Notes under the pieces: model-generated | Seen by the model: only the letters and a program-made list of their open reading frames with translations | What the model was told of the DNA's origin: nothing | Databases searched by the model: none | Translations under genes and position numbers: made by a program | Origin: DASTSN01 sp035760665 | GTDB lineage: Bacteria; Bacteroidota; Bacteroidia; Chitinophagales; Chitinophagaceae | Reading direction: 5' to 3' | Assembly: GCA_035760665.1 (NCBI GenBank) | Contig: DASTSN010000105.1 | Location: 19,956-83,955, forward strand | Length of the DNA: 64,000 nt | In this document: in pieces, positions 41,903-50,719 of the stretch | How the letters are laid out: every line of letters starts with the position of its first letter | Numbering within the stretch: the stretch's first letter is position 1

Positions 41903-43150
41903 ATGCAGGAATGTGAAGCAATCGTGCTGGCAGGCGGGCTTGGCACCAGGTTACGGGAAGCAGTACCTGAGCTGCCAAAATGTATGGCACCGGTAGCCGG
42001 CCGGCCGTTTCTTTTTTTTGTGATTAATTACCTGCGCAGCCAGGGCATCGAGAAATTTATTTTTTCGCTTGGATATAAGCACGAAGCCATCGAACAATAC
42101 CTGGAAGAACAGTTCCCAACACTTCAGTATACCTGTAAGATTGAACCTGAACCGCTTGGCACCGGCGGTGCAATCCGGTTTGCTGCCAAAGCGGCAACCA
42201 GTAATACCCTTATTGTAGCGAATGGAGATACTCTTTTTAGAGCAAACCTGCAGGAATTGCTTGCCTTTCACAAAAAAACAGGAGTTGATTGCACACTCGC
42301 CCTTAAACCCATGGAACATTTTGACCGCTATGGCGTCGTGGAACTGGATAAAAACGGGCGGATATGCCAGTTTAAAGAAAAACAATTTTATACGACAGGA
42401 TTGATTAACGGAGGTATATATGTGTTGCAGGCTAACGCTGTTTTAGAGGAAGACTTCCCGGCAAAATTTTCTTTTGAAAAAGATTACCTGGAAAAAAAAT
42501 ATGTACATGGCCAAATAGCAGGCCTTGTGCAAAAGGGCTATTTCATTGATATTGGCATTCCTGAAGATTTTAACAGGGCGCAACAAGAACTGCAAAAACC
42601 ACCCCTGGACTTAAAAACAATCGATAAAAGCTGGACAATTTTCCTTGACAGAGATGGTGTGATCAATTACGAAAAAAAAGATGCCTATGTGCTGAACTGG
42701 GGAGAGTTCCGTTTTCACGAAGGAGTAAAGGAGGCTATAAAAATACTCCATGAAAAATGCGGTTCCCTGGTAGTCATCAGCAACCAGCGCGGCGTGGGTA
42801 AGCAACTGATGACCGAGGAGAATTTGCAGGATATCCACCGGCAAATGATTACCGCGATGGAACAGGCAGGCGGCCGCATTGATGCCATTTATTACTGCAG
42901 CAGCCTGGATAATAAGCACCCAGACCGGAAGCCCAACCCTGGCATGGCTTTCCGGGCGGCGAGGGAGCATCCGGAAATTGATCTTTCCAAAACCATTATG
43001 GTTGGTAATAAGCCCAGTGATATGCAGTTTGGGCGCAACGCAGGCCTGTACACCGTTTTTATCAAAACCACCAACCCGGAGCAACCGGTACCGCATCCGG
43101 ATATTGATTGGGCTTTTGATTCCCTTATTAGTTTTGCAAAAGCTTTGTAA
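41903..43150 (+). CDS. Fused heptose-1-phosphate guanylyltransferase and heptose-1,7-bisphosphate phosphatase (HddC-GmhB)
   Basis: A 415-residue two-domain enzyme. Residues 1 to about 230 are a sugar-phosphate nucleotidyltransferase of the HddC type, starting with VLAGGLGTRLRE and PKCMAPVAGRP and containing NGGIYVL. After a short linker, residues about 245-415 are a HAD-IIIA phosphatase of the HisB/GmhB type, with nucleophile FLDRDGVI (Asp249, Asp251), VVISNQRGVG and RKPNPGM. The zinc loop is reduced: YYCSSLDNKHPDRKPNPG keeps one Cys and one His but lacks the C-terminal Cys-x-Cys. The fusion carries out dephosphorylation at C7 and guanylylation at C1, the last two steps to GDP-heptose. ATG 41903 is chosen over an in-frame TTG 41873 that overlaps gmhA. 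Confidence 0.9.
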   Translation: MQECEAIVLAGGLGTRLREAVPELPKCMAPVAGRPFLFFVINYLRSQGIEKFIFSLGYKHEAIEQYLEEQFPTLQYTCKIEPEPLGTGGAIRFAAKAATSNTLIVANGDTLFRANLQELLAFHKKTGVDCTLALKPMEHFDRYGVVELDKNGRICQFKEKQFYTTGLINGGIYVLQANAVLEEDFPAKFSFEKDYLEKKYVHGQIAGLVQKGYFIDIGIPEDFNRAQQELQKPPLDLKTIDKSWTIFLDRDGVINYEKKDAYVLNWGEFRFHEGVKEAIKILHEKCGSLVVISNQRGVGKQLMTEENLQDIHRQMITAMEQAGGRIDAIYYCSSLDNKHPDRKPNPGMAFRAAREHPEIDLSKTIMVGNKPSDMQFGRNAGLYTVFIKTTNPEQPVPHPDIDWAFDSLISFAKAL

Positions 43151-43246
43151 AAGTTTTGCGTTAATCCCAGTTCATTTGTTGATTTTACAGGCAGCCATAC
43201 ACTTTAACAGTCATTTTACCGTTTATACAGCATTCGATTAACACAA

Positions 43247-43263
43247 GCGGGAAAATATCCCGC
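43247..43263. repeat. Small hairpin upstream of the 43290 gene
   Basis: GCGGGA and TCCCGC form a 6-bp stem around AAATA (43247-43263), placed just before a TAnnTTTG box. It may be an operator, a weak terminator of the heptose run, or chance. Confidence 0.35.
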
Positions 43264-43273
43264 CTGCACACAG

Positions 43274-43281
43274 TAACTTTG
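43274..43281 (+). promoter_or_regulatory. -7 promoter element upstream of the 43290 gene
   Basis: TAACTTTG (43274-43281) matches TAnnTTTG exactly but is only eight bases from the ATG at 43290 and lacks a clear -33 TTG, so transcripts would be nearly leaderless. Confidence 0.4.
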
Positions 43282-43289
43282 AACCTGTT

Positions 43290-44279
43290 ATGGCAACCAC
43301 ATTATCCCGGAAAAAATCAAATCAGTTACTCCTTGTTTTTACCGCAATTCTTTTGTTGACCGGCTCTGCTTCATTTGCGCAAACCATTTTGCCGGCTGAC
43401 AAAAAAGAACTGGTTCAAAAAGAAGACAGTTTAAAAGCTTATGCCAAAGCTATGATCGTAGACAGCCTGGAAGGCGGCCGCATGCGGGCAGACAGTTTTT
43501 TTATCAGGATCCTCGTACGAACACTGCAAATAAAAAACTCATTTTACTACCCTTTTGATTCTGTTTTTGGTATTTCCAAACTGTATGCACCTGACAGCAG
43601 TTTCCGCATCTTTAGCTGGAATCTTGCTTATGACGATTACTATTCACGCCAGCGTGGTGCCATTCAATTGCGCAGCAAGGATGGCTCGCTGCGGCTGATT
43701 CCCCTGAGAGATTATTCCGAATTTACCCCCAACCCAATGGATTCTGTACGTACGGCTAGGAACTGGATTGGCGCCGTATATTACCGGATCATCAAAACAC
43801 AGTTTAACGGAAAAAATTTTTATACCCTTTTCGGGTACGATGCCAATAGCGCCATGACGAATAAAAAATGGATTGAAGTGCTGCATTTCAATGAAAAAAA
43901 TGAGCCACTCTTTGGTGGGAAGTTTTTTAGTTTCCAGGACGACAGCCTTCCGCGGCCCACGCAGTACCGGTTTGCGATCGAGTACAAGAAAGTGGCCAGC
44001 ACGACGATGAACTATAATAACGACATGAACCTGATTTTGTATGATCACCTGATCTCTGAAACGAATGAGCCTGAAAAATTATTTACGTATGTACCCGATG
44101 GTGATTACGAGGGCTTTCAATGGAAAAACGGGAAATGGGTACATATAGATAAAGTTTTTACGTATAAACTGCAGGACGGGCAGGCGCCAGTTGGTGATCC
44201 CATACTGGATGAGAAGGGTAACCGGGACGAAAAGAAACTCCAGGAAAAATCGGATAAAAACAAGCAACGAAAACAATAA
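43290..44279 (+). CDS. Secreted protein of unknown function
   Basis: A 329-residue exported protein. The first 30 residues are a basic then hydrophobic signal ending SASFAQ. The mature chain is beta-rich and aromatic, with repeated patterns such as FRIFSWNLAYDDYYSRQRGAIQL, YYRIIKTQFNGKNFYTLFGYDAN and FVFSFQ-like strands, and a C-terminal basic low-complexity tail (KKLQEKSDKNKQRKQ). Proteins like this occur in Bacteroidota as uncharacterised periplasmic proteins; I know of no function. It follows the heptose cluster but is separated by 139 bases with its own promoter-like element, so a link to glycan synthesis is not supported. It converges on lepA with 14 bases between. Confidence 0.7.
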   Translation: MATTLSRKKSNQLLLVFTAILLLTGSASFAQTILPADKKELVQKEDSLKAYAKAMIVDSLEGGRMRADSFFIRILVRTLQIKNSFYYPFDSVFGISKLYAPDSSFRIFSWNLAYDDYYSRQRGAIQLRSKDGSLRLIPLRDYSEFTPNPMDSVRTARNWIGAVYYRIIKTQFNGKNFYTLFGYDANSAMTNKKWIEVLHFNEKNEPLFGGKFFSFQDDSLPRPTQYRFAIEYKKVASTTMNYNNDMNLILYDHLISETNEPEKLFTYVPDGDYEGFQWKNGKWVHIDKVFTYKLQDGQAPVGDPILDEKGNRDEKKLQEKSDKNKQRKQ

Positions 44280-44293
44280 GAACGCTGCGCCTG

Positions 44294-46087
44294 TTATTCG
44301 TCGAGTTTCAGCACGGCAAGAAATGCCTCCTGCGGCACTTCTACATTACCGATCTGGCGCATGCGCTTTTTACCTTCTTTTTGTTTTTCCAGTAATTTTC
44401 GTTTGCGGCTGATATCACCGCCGTAACACTTGGCTGTTACATCTTTGCGGAGCGCACTGATATTTTCCCGGGCAATAATCTTAGCACCAATAGCCGCCTG
44501 GATGGCGATCTGGAATTGCTGACGGGGCAAAAGTTCTTTTAGCTTTTCGCAGAGTTTGCGGCCAAAATCCTGAGCGCGGCTGCGGTGGATGAGGGCACTT
44601 AATGCGTCAACTTTATCGCCATTGAGCAGGATATCCATTTTAACAATATCGCTGTCCCTGTACCCGATAGGATGATAGTCAAAGGAAGCGTAGCCGCGGG
44701 TTTGTGATTTCAGTTTATCATAAAAATCAAAAACAATTTCGGTCAGCGGCATTTCAAAAATCAATTCTACGCGGGTTTGCGTAAGATAACTTTGATTGAC
44801 CAGTATCCCTCTTTTTCCCAAACACAAGGTCATGATATTACCAATGTATTCCGGTTTGGTAATGATTTGTGCCTTGATGAACGGTTCTTCTATACGATCG
44901 GTTTTAACCGGGTCAGGAAATTCTGTCGGGTTATTTACAATCACTTTTTGACCGTTCGTGGTGTAGGCAATAAAGCTTACGTTCGGCACAGTGGTGATGA
45001 CCGTCTGGTTGAATTCCCGTTCCAGCCGTTCCTGTATGATTTCCATGTGCAGCATTCCCAGAAAACCACAACGGAAGCCAAAGCCCAGGGCTTGCGAGGT
45101 TTCCAGTTCATACGTCAGCGATGCATCGTTAAGCTGCAATTTATCCATACACTCCCGCAACTCTTCAAAATCGTCGGTATTGACAGGAAAAATACCTGCA
45201 AATACCATGGGCTTTACTTCTTCAAATCCTTTGATGGCGACGGGTTTGGGATTGCTGGCTAATGTAATTGTATCACCCACTTTTACCTCTTTGGCATTTT
45301 TTATACCTGTAATGATATAGCCAACATTCCCGCAAGTTACCTCGGGTTTTTCGGTCATCTTCAGTTTTAAAATGCCCACTTCATCGGCTTCGTATTCCTG
45401 GTTGGTGCTTACAAAGCGGATTTTGTCACCTTTTTTTATAGATCCGTTTAAGATCCTGTAATACACAATAATGCCGCGAAAACTGTTGAATACGCTGTCA
45501 AAAATCAAAGCCTGTAATGGTTCATCGGGGTTGCCTTCCGGTGCTGGTATTCGTTCTACGATCGCTTCCAAGATGGCATCCACACCAATGCCAGTACGAC
45601 CGCTGGCCAGCAAGATTTCATCGGGTTTGCAGCCAATGAGATCGATAATCTGGTCTTGCACTTCCTCAATCATGGCCCCATCCATATCAATTTTGTTGAT
45701 GACAGGAATGATTTCGAGATCGTTATCGATAGCCAGGTACAGGTTACTGATGGTTTGAGCCTGTATGCCTTGTGTGGCGTCCACCAGCAACAAGGCTCCT
45801 TCGCAAGCGGCCAATGCCCTGCTTACCTCATAGCTAAAATCAACGTGGCCCGGGGTATCGATGAGGTTTAGAATATATTCCTGCCCGTTCCGGTGCTTGT
45901 AATTAATCTGGATGGCATGACTTTTAATCGTAATTCCTTTTTCCCTTTCCAGGTCCATATCATCGAGCACCTGGTCCATCATTTCGCGTTCGCTGATGGT
46001 ATTGGTAGTTTGTAATAAACGGTCTGCCAGGGTACTTTTTCCGTGGTCAATATGTGCAATTATGCAAAAGTTGCGAATTTGCTTCAT
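44294..46087 (-). CDS. lepA: Elongation factor 4 (LepA)
   Basis: A 597-residue translational GTPase that back-translocates or rescues stalled ribosomes. The G1 motif AHIDHGKST lies at residues 11-19, with G2 and G3 (REKGITIKSHAI, DTPGHVDF) and G4 NKIDMDGA following. The domain order matches EF-4: GTPase, domain II, an EF-G-like domain III (ECMDKLQLNDASLTYELE, then LGFGFRCGFLGMLHMEI), domain V, and the LepA-specific C-terminal domain with the basic KCYGGDISRKRKLLEKQKEGKKRM. ATG 46087 is chosen because it begins MKQIRNFCIIAHIDHG. Secure. Confidence 0.97.
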   Translation of the reverse strand: MKQIRNFCIIAHIDHGKSTLADRLLQTTNTISEREMMDQVLDDMDLEREKGITIKSHAIQINYKHRNGQEYILNLIDTPGHVDFSYEVSRALAACEGALLLVDATQGIQAQTISNLYLAIDNDLEIIPVINKIDMDGAMIEEVQDQIIDLIGCKPDEILLASGRTGIGVDAILEAIVERIPAPEGNPDEPLQALIFDSVFNSFRGIIVYYRILNGSIKKGDKIRFVSTNQEYEADEVGILKLKMTEKPEVTCGNVGYIITGIKNAKEVKVGDTITLASNPKPVAIKGFEEVKPMVFAGIFPVNTDDFEELRECMDKLQLNDASLTYELETSQALGFGFRCGFLGMLHMEIIQERLEREFNQTVITTVPNVSFIAYTTNGQKVIVNNPTEFPDPVKTDRIEEPFIKAQIITKPEYIGNIMTLCLGKRGILVNQSYLTQTRVELIFEMPLTEIVFDFYDKLKSQTRGYASFDYHPIGYRDSDIVKMDILLNGDKVDALSALIHRSRAQDFGRKLCEKLKELLPRQQFQIAIQAAIGAKIIARENISALRKDVTAKCYGGDISRKRKLLEKQKEGKKRMRQIGNVEVPQEAFLAVLKLDE

Positions 46088-46112
46088 GTGCTGGTTTCCT
46101 CTCTTTAACGTG

Positions 46113-46140
46113 TTCATGCGGCCTTTCAGTGCCGCATGAA
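46113..46140. terminator. Hairpin upstream of lepA, downstream of the CDF gene
   Basis: TTCATGCGGC (46113-46122) and GCCGCATGAA (46131-46140) form a 10-bp perfect stem with an 8-base loop. It lies between the CDF exporter stop and the lepA start on the minus strand. It lacks a T-tract, so it could be a weak terminator or a lepA leader structure. Confidence 0.5.
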
Positions 46141-46221
46141 ACCCCTTTTCAGGATGTGCAAAGGTACTTGATTTTCACATACTGCCGAAGTTCAGTCACC
46201 GATTCAGTAAAAGCTCAGTGG

Positions 46222-47148
46222 TCAGCAATCTTCCCCGCTGCAGCCGCTGTTTTTTGTTTCTGTTTCCAGGGTAATATGCTGTATGTTCTGGTGCAGCAGT
46301 GCATGGCGAAGCTGGTCTTTTATTGCTTCGGTTTGCTGCATGGTATTTCTTTCGTCTACCACTAAATGGGCAGTAAGTGCGTTCTCGGTGGTACTGATGG
46401 CCCAGATGTGCATATGATGAATGTCTTTTACCCCCGTTACCTGCATGGCCGCATCTTTTACATTCTGCAGGTTGATGCCGGGCGGAACTCCATCCAGCGA
46501 CAGGCGCAGGCTGTGTTTTAACAATCCCCAGGTGCCTAGTAAAATCACCACTGCTATCAGGATGCTGAACGCCGGATCGAGCCAGTACCAGTGTGTGAAA
46601 TACATAATGATACCTCCCACCACCAATCCGAGTGATACCAGCGCATCGGCCAGCAGATGCAGGTATGCGCTTTTGATATTAAGGTCCTTTTCCTTTTCTT
46701 TAATAAATAAAAAAGCGGTAAATCCATTGATAAGGATTCCAATCCCGGCAACGAGGGCAATCGTACGGCCGGGAAGGGGCTCGGGATTGAAAAACCGGTG
46801 AATGGCTTCGTAACCAATGGCGCCGATGGATAGCAATAACACTACAGCGTTAAAAAGTGCCGTCAGGATGGATGTTTTACGGTAGCCGTATGTGTACTGT
46901 TCATTTGCTTTTACTTTCAGCAGGCGAAAAGCGAGTAAGGATAAGCCTAGGGAACCCACATCGGCCAGGTTATGACCGGCGTCGCTCAGCAGGGAAAGAG
47001 AATGAATCATTAACCCAATGACGGCCTCCACCAGTACGAACAGTAAATTGAGGACGATACCGATCACGAATGCTTTTCCTACCTGTTTTATTTCAACGGG
47101 ACCGTGATGATGGGGATGTGCTCCTTCGTGATAATGATTGTGTTGCAT
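46222..47148 (-). CDS. Cation diffusion facilitator (CzcD/ZitB-like) metal exporter
   Basis: A 308-residue CDF transporter, which exports Zn, Cd or Co by proton exchange. A His-rich N-terminus (HNHYHEGAHPHHHG) is followed by six helices. The two metal-site motifs are SDAGHNLAD in helix 2 and HLLADAL in helix 5 (H-x-x-x-D in both). The cytosolic C-terminal domain (LQNVKDAAMQVTGVKDIHHMHIWAIS) is the usual ferredoxin-like dimerisation part, with a further Cys-containing tail (NSGCSGEDC). The gene follows glnS by 49 bases on the same strand. The metal is not certain, although the motif set suits zinc. Confidence 0.92.
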   Translation of the reverse strand: MQHNHYHEGAHPHHHGPVEIKQVGKAFVIGIVLNLLFVLVEAVIGLMIHSLSLLSDAGHNLADVGSLGLSLLAFRLLKVKANEQYTYGYRKTSILTALFNAVVLLLSIGAIGYEAIHRFFNPEPLPGRTIALVAGIGILINGFTAFLFIKEKEKDLNIKSAYLHLLADALVSLGLVVGGIIMYFTHWYWLDPAFSILIAVVILLGTWGLLKHSLRLSLDGVPPGINLQNVKDAAMQVTGVKDIHHMHIWAISTTENALTAHLVVDERNTMQQTEAIKDQLRHALLHQNIQHITLETETKNSGCSGEDC

Positions 47149-47197
47149 ACCGTACTTATTGATTTCCGGTTACACTGCGCAAGCACATGTGTTATAT

Positions 47198-48859
47198 TTA
47201 TGGCTTTTTCCAGCCATCCTTCAGCGTAACCGTTCGATTGAAAATGAATTTCCCGTTAGCCGAATCTTTATCCAGGCAATAATACCCTTTTCGCAGGAAC
47301 TGGAAGCGGTCTTCAAGTCCGGCTTTCAACAGGGAAGGCTCAGCGTATCCCTTCACGATTTTCAATGATGCGGGATTGATATACTCTTTGAAATCACCCT
47401 CTTCAGATGAAGGATCTTCCACGCGGAAAAGCCGGTCATATTCCCGCACCTCCACTTCTATCGCGTCAGCTGCATTCACCCAGTGTAAAGTTCCTTTTAC
47501 ATGTATTCCGCTGGTATCTGCGCCGCTTTTACTTTCCGGAAGGTAGGTGCAATGAATTTCCCGGATAGATCCGTCCGCATTTTTCAGCACTTCCTCGCAT
47601 TTAACTATATAAGCACTTTTCAGGCGCACCATCTGACCTGGGGCCAGGCGGAAATATTTTTTGGGGGGATTTTCCATGAAATCATCCCGCTCGATCAGGA
47701 TTTCGCGGCTGAATGAAAGATCACGGTGGCCGGCATGGGGATCTTCTGGATTGTTATCTGTCGTCAGCGTCTCCTGTCCTTTGTCGTAGTTTGTAATGAC
47801 CAGTTTCACCGGATCAAACACCACCATCCGGCGCAGGGCAATTTTATTGAGATGTTCCCGCACACAAAATTCCAGCAGACCGACATCCACCATATTTTCC
47901 CGCTTAGCCACGCCAATGCGGTCGCAGAAATCGCGGATACTTTCCGGTGTATACCCTCTTCTGCGCAGGCCGCTGATGGTGGGCATCCGCGGGTCGTCCC
48001 AGCCAGTAACATAGCCTTCATTCACCAATTGCAATAATTTTCGTTTACTGGTGACCGTGTAGTTGATGTTACGGCGGGCAAATTCATACTGGTGCGAGGG
48101 GTAAATGCCTAATTGATTGATCAGCCAGTCGTATAACTCACGGTGTGGCACAAACTCCAGCGTACAGATGGAATGCGTCACCTGCTCGAGAGAGTCACTT
48201 TGTCCATGCGCCATATCGTACATAGGGTAAATGCACCATTTATCACCAGTGCGGTGGTGATGAGCATGCTTGATGCGGTACAAAACAGGATCACGCATCA
48301 GCATATTGGGATGCGCCATGTCTATTTTGGCACGTAGGGTACGGCTGCCATCCGGGAATGCCCCGTCTTTCATTTGTTGAAAAAGGCGGAGGTTTTCCTC
48401 TACGCTGCGGTTGCGGTGAGAACTATCCTTACCTGGCTCTGTGGGACTTCCCTTCATCGCAGCCATTTCTTCGCTGGTGCTATCATCCACATAAGCCAGC
48501 CCTTTCTTAATCAGGGTCACTGCATATTCATACAAAGTATCAAAATAATCACTTGCATACAATTCATGCTTCCATTGAAAGCCCATCCAGCGGATATCCT
48601 CTTTAATGCTTTCAACATACTCGGTTTCCTCGGTTACAGGATTGGTATCGTCAAAACGAAGGTTGGTATAACCCGGATACTTTTGCGTGAGGCCGAAATT
48701 GAGGCAAATGCTGCTGGCGTGCCCAATATGTAAATAGCCGTTCGGTTCCGGTGGAAACCGGGTTACAATCTGCTTATATTTACCATTCTTCAGGTCTTCT
48801 TCAATAATTTCTTCCAGAAAATTGAGACTGCGCTCTTCCGTTTTAAGGTCTTCGCCCAT
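47198..48859 (-). CDS. glnS: Glutamine--tRNA ligase GlnS
   Basis: A 553-residue class I aminoacyl-tRNA synthetase. The HIGH-type motif is in PEPNGYLHIGHASS, the KMSKS-type loop in VTSKRKLLQLV, and DPVLYRIKHAHHHRTGDKW is the GlnS active-site region. The C-terminal half holds the two anticodon-binding beta-barrels (VFDPVKLVITNY to the end). Its presence means glutaminyl-tRNA is made directly rather than only by amidation of Glu-tRNA. It is divergent from the M23 peptidase gene across 500 bases. Confidence 0.96.
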   Translation of the reverse strand: MGEDLKTEERSLNFLEEIIEEDLKNGKYKQIVTRFPPEPNGYLHIGHASSICLNFGLTQKYPGYTNLRFDDTNPVTEETEYVESIKEDIRWMGFQWKHELYASDYFDTLYEYAVTLIKKGLAYVDDSTSEEMAAMKGSPTEPGKDSSHRNRSVEENLRLFQQMKDGAFPDGSRTLRAKIDMAHPNMLMRDPVLYRIKHAHHHRTGDKWCIYPMYDMAHGQSDSLEQVTHSICTLEFVPHRELYDWLINQLGIYPSHQYEFARRNINYTVTSKRKLLQLVNEGYVTGWDDPRMPTISGLRRRGYTPESIRDFCDRIGVAKRENMVDVGLLEFCVREHLNKIALRRMVVFDPVKLVITNYDKGQETLTTDNNPEDPHAGHRDLSFSREILIERDDFMENPPKKYFRLAPGQMVRLKSAYIVKCEEVLKNADGSIREIHCTYLPESKSGADTSGIHVKGTLHWVNAADAIEVEVREYDRLFRVEDPSSEEGDFKEYINPASLKIVKGYAEPSLLKAGLEDRFQFLRKGYYCLDKDSANGKFIFNRTVTLKDGWKKP

Positions 48860-49360
48860 AACTGATTTTAAATGAGGTGCAAAGATAAGAAATGTCCTGC
48901 CGCCATGTACAGCCCGCCGTACTTGCCAACTGCTGCCTCAGGAGCTGACAGCATAGTACCCGCAACAAGTATTTTTTTCTTATATCATCATATCCGGCAT
49001 GTTTGTCTTTTCTCTGCTATTTCTTGGGGAAAAAACAGCGCTCCGTGACAAATAAAGCCAACAGGTATCCAACAACTGTATTTTCCCAAGAACTTGTTAT
49101 AATTTTAAAAATGTCAGCGTTTATCATTGAGCAAGGGAGAAATAAGGAATACAAATGCTTTTTGTTTTACCCTGAAAACCGCATCTTTGCAGCATAGGCG
49201 CAAAATCTTATGAAAGACAGGTCAGGGATTGTTTGCGATCCTGCCTGGCCGTTATACACGGCATCAATTTTCCCGGTCTTGGATTGTTTCAGGCGATCAT
49301 CCGGGTTAGCCATTTGGTTATATAATGGCTTTTTATTAACGGTTCATCCCAGCAGCGATT
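48860..49360. other. Long divergent intergenic region upstream of the M23 peptidase gene
   Basis: About 500 bases without a convincing gene. A possible promoter reads TTTG (49161-49164), 17 bases, CATCTTTG (49182-49189), one base off the -7 consensus, and would give a leader of about 165 bases for the plus-strand gene. A 64-codon frame at 49003-49197 has no protein character. The long leader is unusual for this window and could hold a regulatory element, but no known riboswitch was recognised. Confidence 0.45.
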
Positions 49361-50641
49361 ATGAACAAATTAAAAAATAGTTCAGTAAAAAAAATTGGAT
49401 TGGCAGTTGTTATCTGCGCAGTCGTCATTTTTGGCGCTGTACGTTTCATCAAGTCGGCTAAAGCAAAAGTGATAAAAGAACCGGTCACTGTTTCGTCAGC
49501 TGGCCCCTCAGCAGTCGCTACCCGCTTTGGCCTGCCGCTTGATTCTTTTACAATCGTGGAAGAAACCATTCAGCGCAACCAGTTCCTCGCCGACATTTTA
49601 GCCGATTATGGTATTGACAACGCAACTGTTCTGAAACTGGCCGAGAAAGCCCGTCCTGTCTTCAGTGTTCGTAACCTGGCCGCAGGAAAACCTTACACAA
49701 TTTTTTGTACCAAAGACTCTGTACAAAAAGCACAATTTTTCGTCTACCAGCTTAATGCGATAGACTATGTAGTGTATGACCTGCGGGATACGCTGAATGT
49801 GTACACAGGAAAACGCCCGGTAACCACCAAAACTGTTACACTGTCAGGCACTATCAAAAGCTCGCTTTATGAAACATTGGAAAACCAGCATGCGGACCCT
49901 GACCTGGCCGTCAAGCTCGCTAATATTTTTGCCTGGGCAATTGACTTTTATTCAATTCAAAAGGGGGACTGGTTTAAAATTGTTTATGATCAGCAATACG
50001 TAAAAGGAAAGCCCATTGAGTCGGGATCCATCAGTTCGGCAGTGTTTTCTTACCGGGGTGAAGTATACAGAGCCTATTACTTTGAACCAGACAGCACGAG
50101 CGGTGGTGAATTTTATAACGAAGAAGGGAAAAGCCTTCGTAAGGCCTTCCTGAAGGCACCTCTTAAATTCAGCCGCATTACCTCACATTACACCCTTCGT
50201 CGCTTTCACCCCGTACAAAAAATCTGGAAAGCCCACCTGGGTACAGACTATGCAGCGCCGACCGGCACACCAATTATAGCCACCGGCAGTGGCGTTGTTA
50301 TTGCATCAAGGTATACCCGTTTCAATGGCAACTTTGTTAAAATCAAACACAACGGAACTTACACTACACAATACCTGCACATGAGCAGGCGTGCCGTAAA
50401 AGAAGGACAACACGTATCGCAAGGCCAGGTAATTGGCTATGTGGGCAGTACAGGCCTGGCCACTGGTCCGCATGTGTGTTATCGCTTTTGGAAAAATGGT
50501 AAACAGGTAGATCCGTTTAAGCAAAAGTTTCCATCTGCCACCCCCCTCGATGAAAAATATATACCAGCATTCCGTCAACTGGTTGACTCAGCAAATCTAG
50601 TAATGGATCGTATTCCGGTAGATACAACCGGCTTAAACTAA
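49361..50641 (+). CDS. M23 family metallopeptidase (peptidoglycan endopeptidase)
   Basis: A 426-residue envelope protein. One membrane helix (about residues 12-28) anchors it with the remainder in the periplasm. The middle region (FTIVEETIQRNQFLADILADYG...; then SGTIKSSLYETLENQHAD) is the N-terminal LysM/OapA-like domain seen in MepM/YebA relatives. The C-terminal LytM/M23 domain has HLGTDYAAPTGTPI (Zn His and Asp), QYLHMSRRA and GPHVCYRFWKNG. It should cut peptidoglycan cross-links to allow growth, or be an inactive activator if the site fails, but all metal residues are present. It stands alone after the long leader. Confidence 0.9.
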   Translation: MNKLKNSSVKKIGLAVVICAVVIFGAVRFIKSAKAKVIKEPVTVSSAGPSAVATRFGLPLDSFTIVEETIQRNQFLADILADYGIDNATVLKLAEKARPVFSVRNLAAGKPYTIFCTKDSVQKAQFFVYQLNAIDYVVYDLRDTLNVYTGKRPVTTKTVTLSGTIKSSLYETLENQHADPDLAVKLANIFAWAIDFYSIQKGDWFKIVYDQQYVKGKPIESGSISSAVFSYRGEVYRAYYFEPDSTSGGEFYNEEGKSLRKAFLKAPLKFSRITSHYTLRRFHPVQKIWKAHLGTDYAAPTGTPIIATGSGVVIASRYTRFNGNFVKIKHNGTYTTQYLHMSRRAVKEGQHVSQGQVIGYVGSTGLATGPHVCYRFWKNGKQVDPFKQKFPSATPLDEKYIPAFRQLVDSANLVMDRIPVDTTGLN

Positions 50642-50719
50642 ACCGTCGCTTTATTTTTATTTCCAGAAAGAAATACAGCGATAGCTAAACTTTTCCCTCT
50701 GCCTGCTTGTTCTGCTCGT

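Noticed and set aside
49003..49197. 64-residue plus-strand frame upstream of the M23 peptidase gene
   Set aside because: No recognisable protein features and it contains the likely promoter of the next gene.
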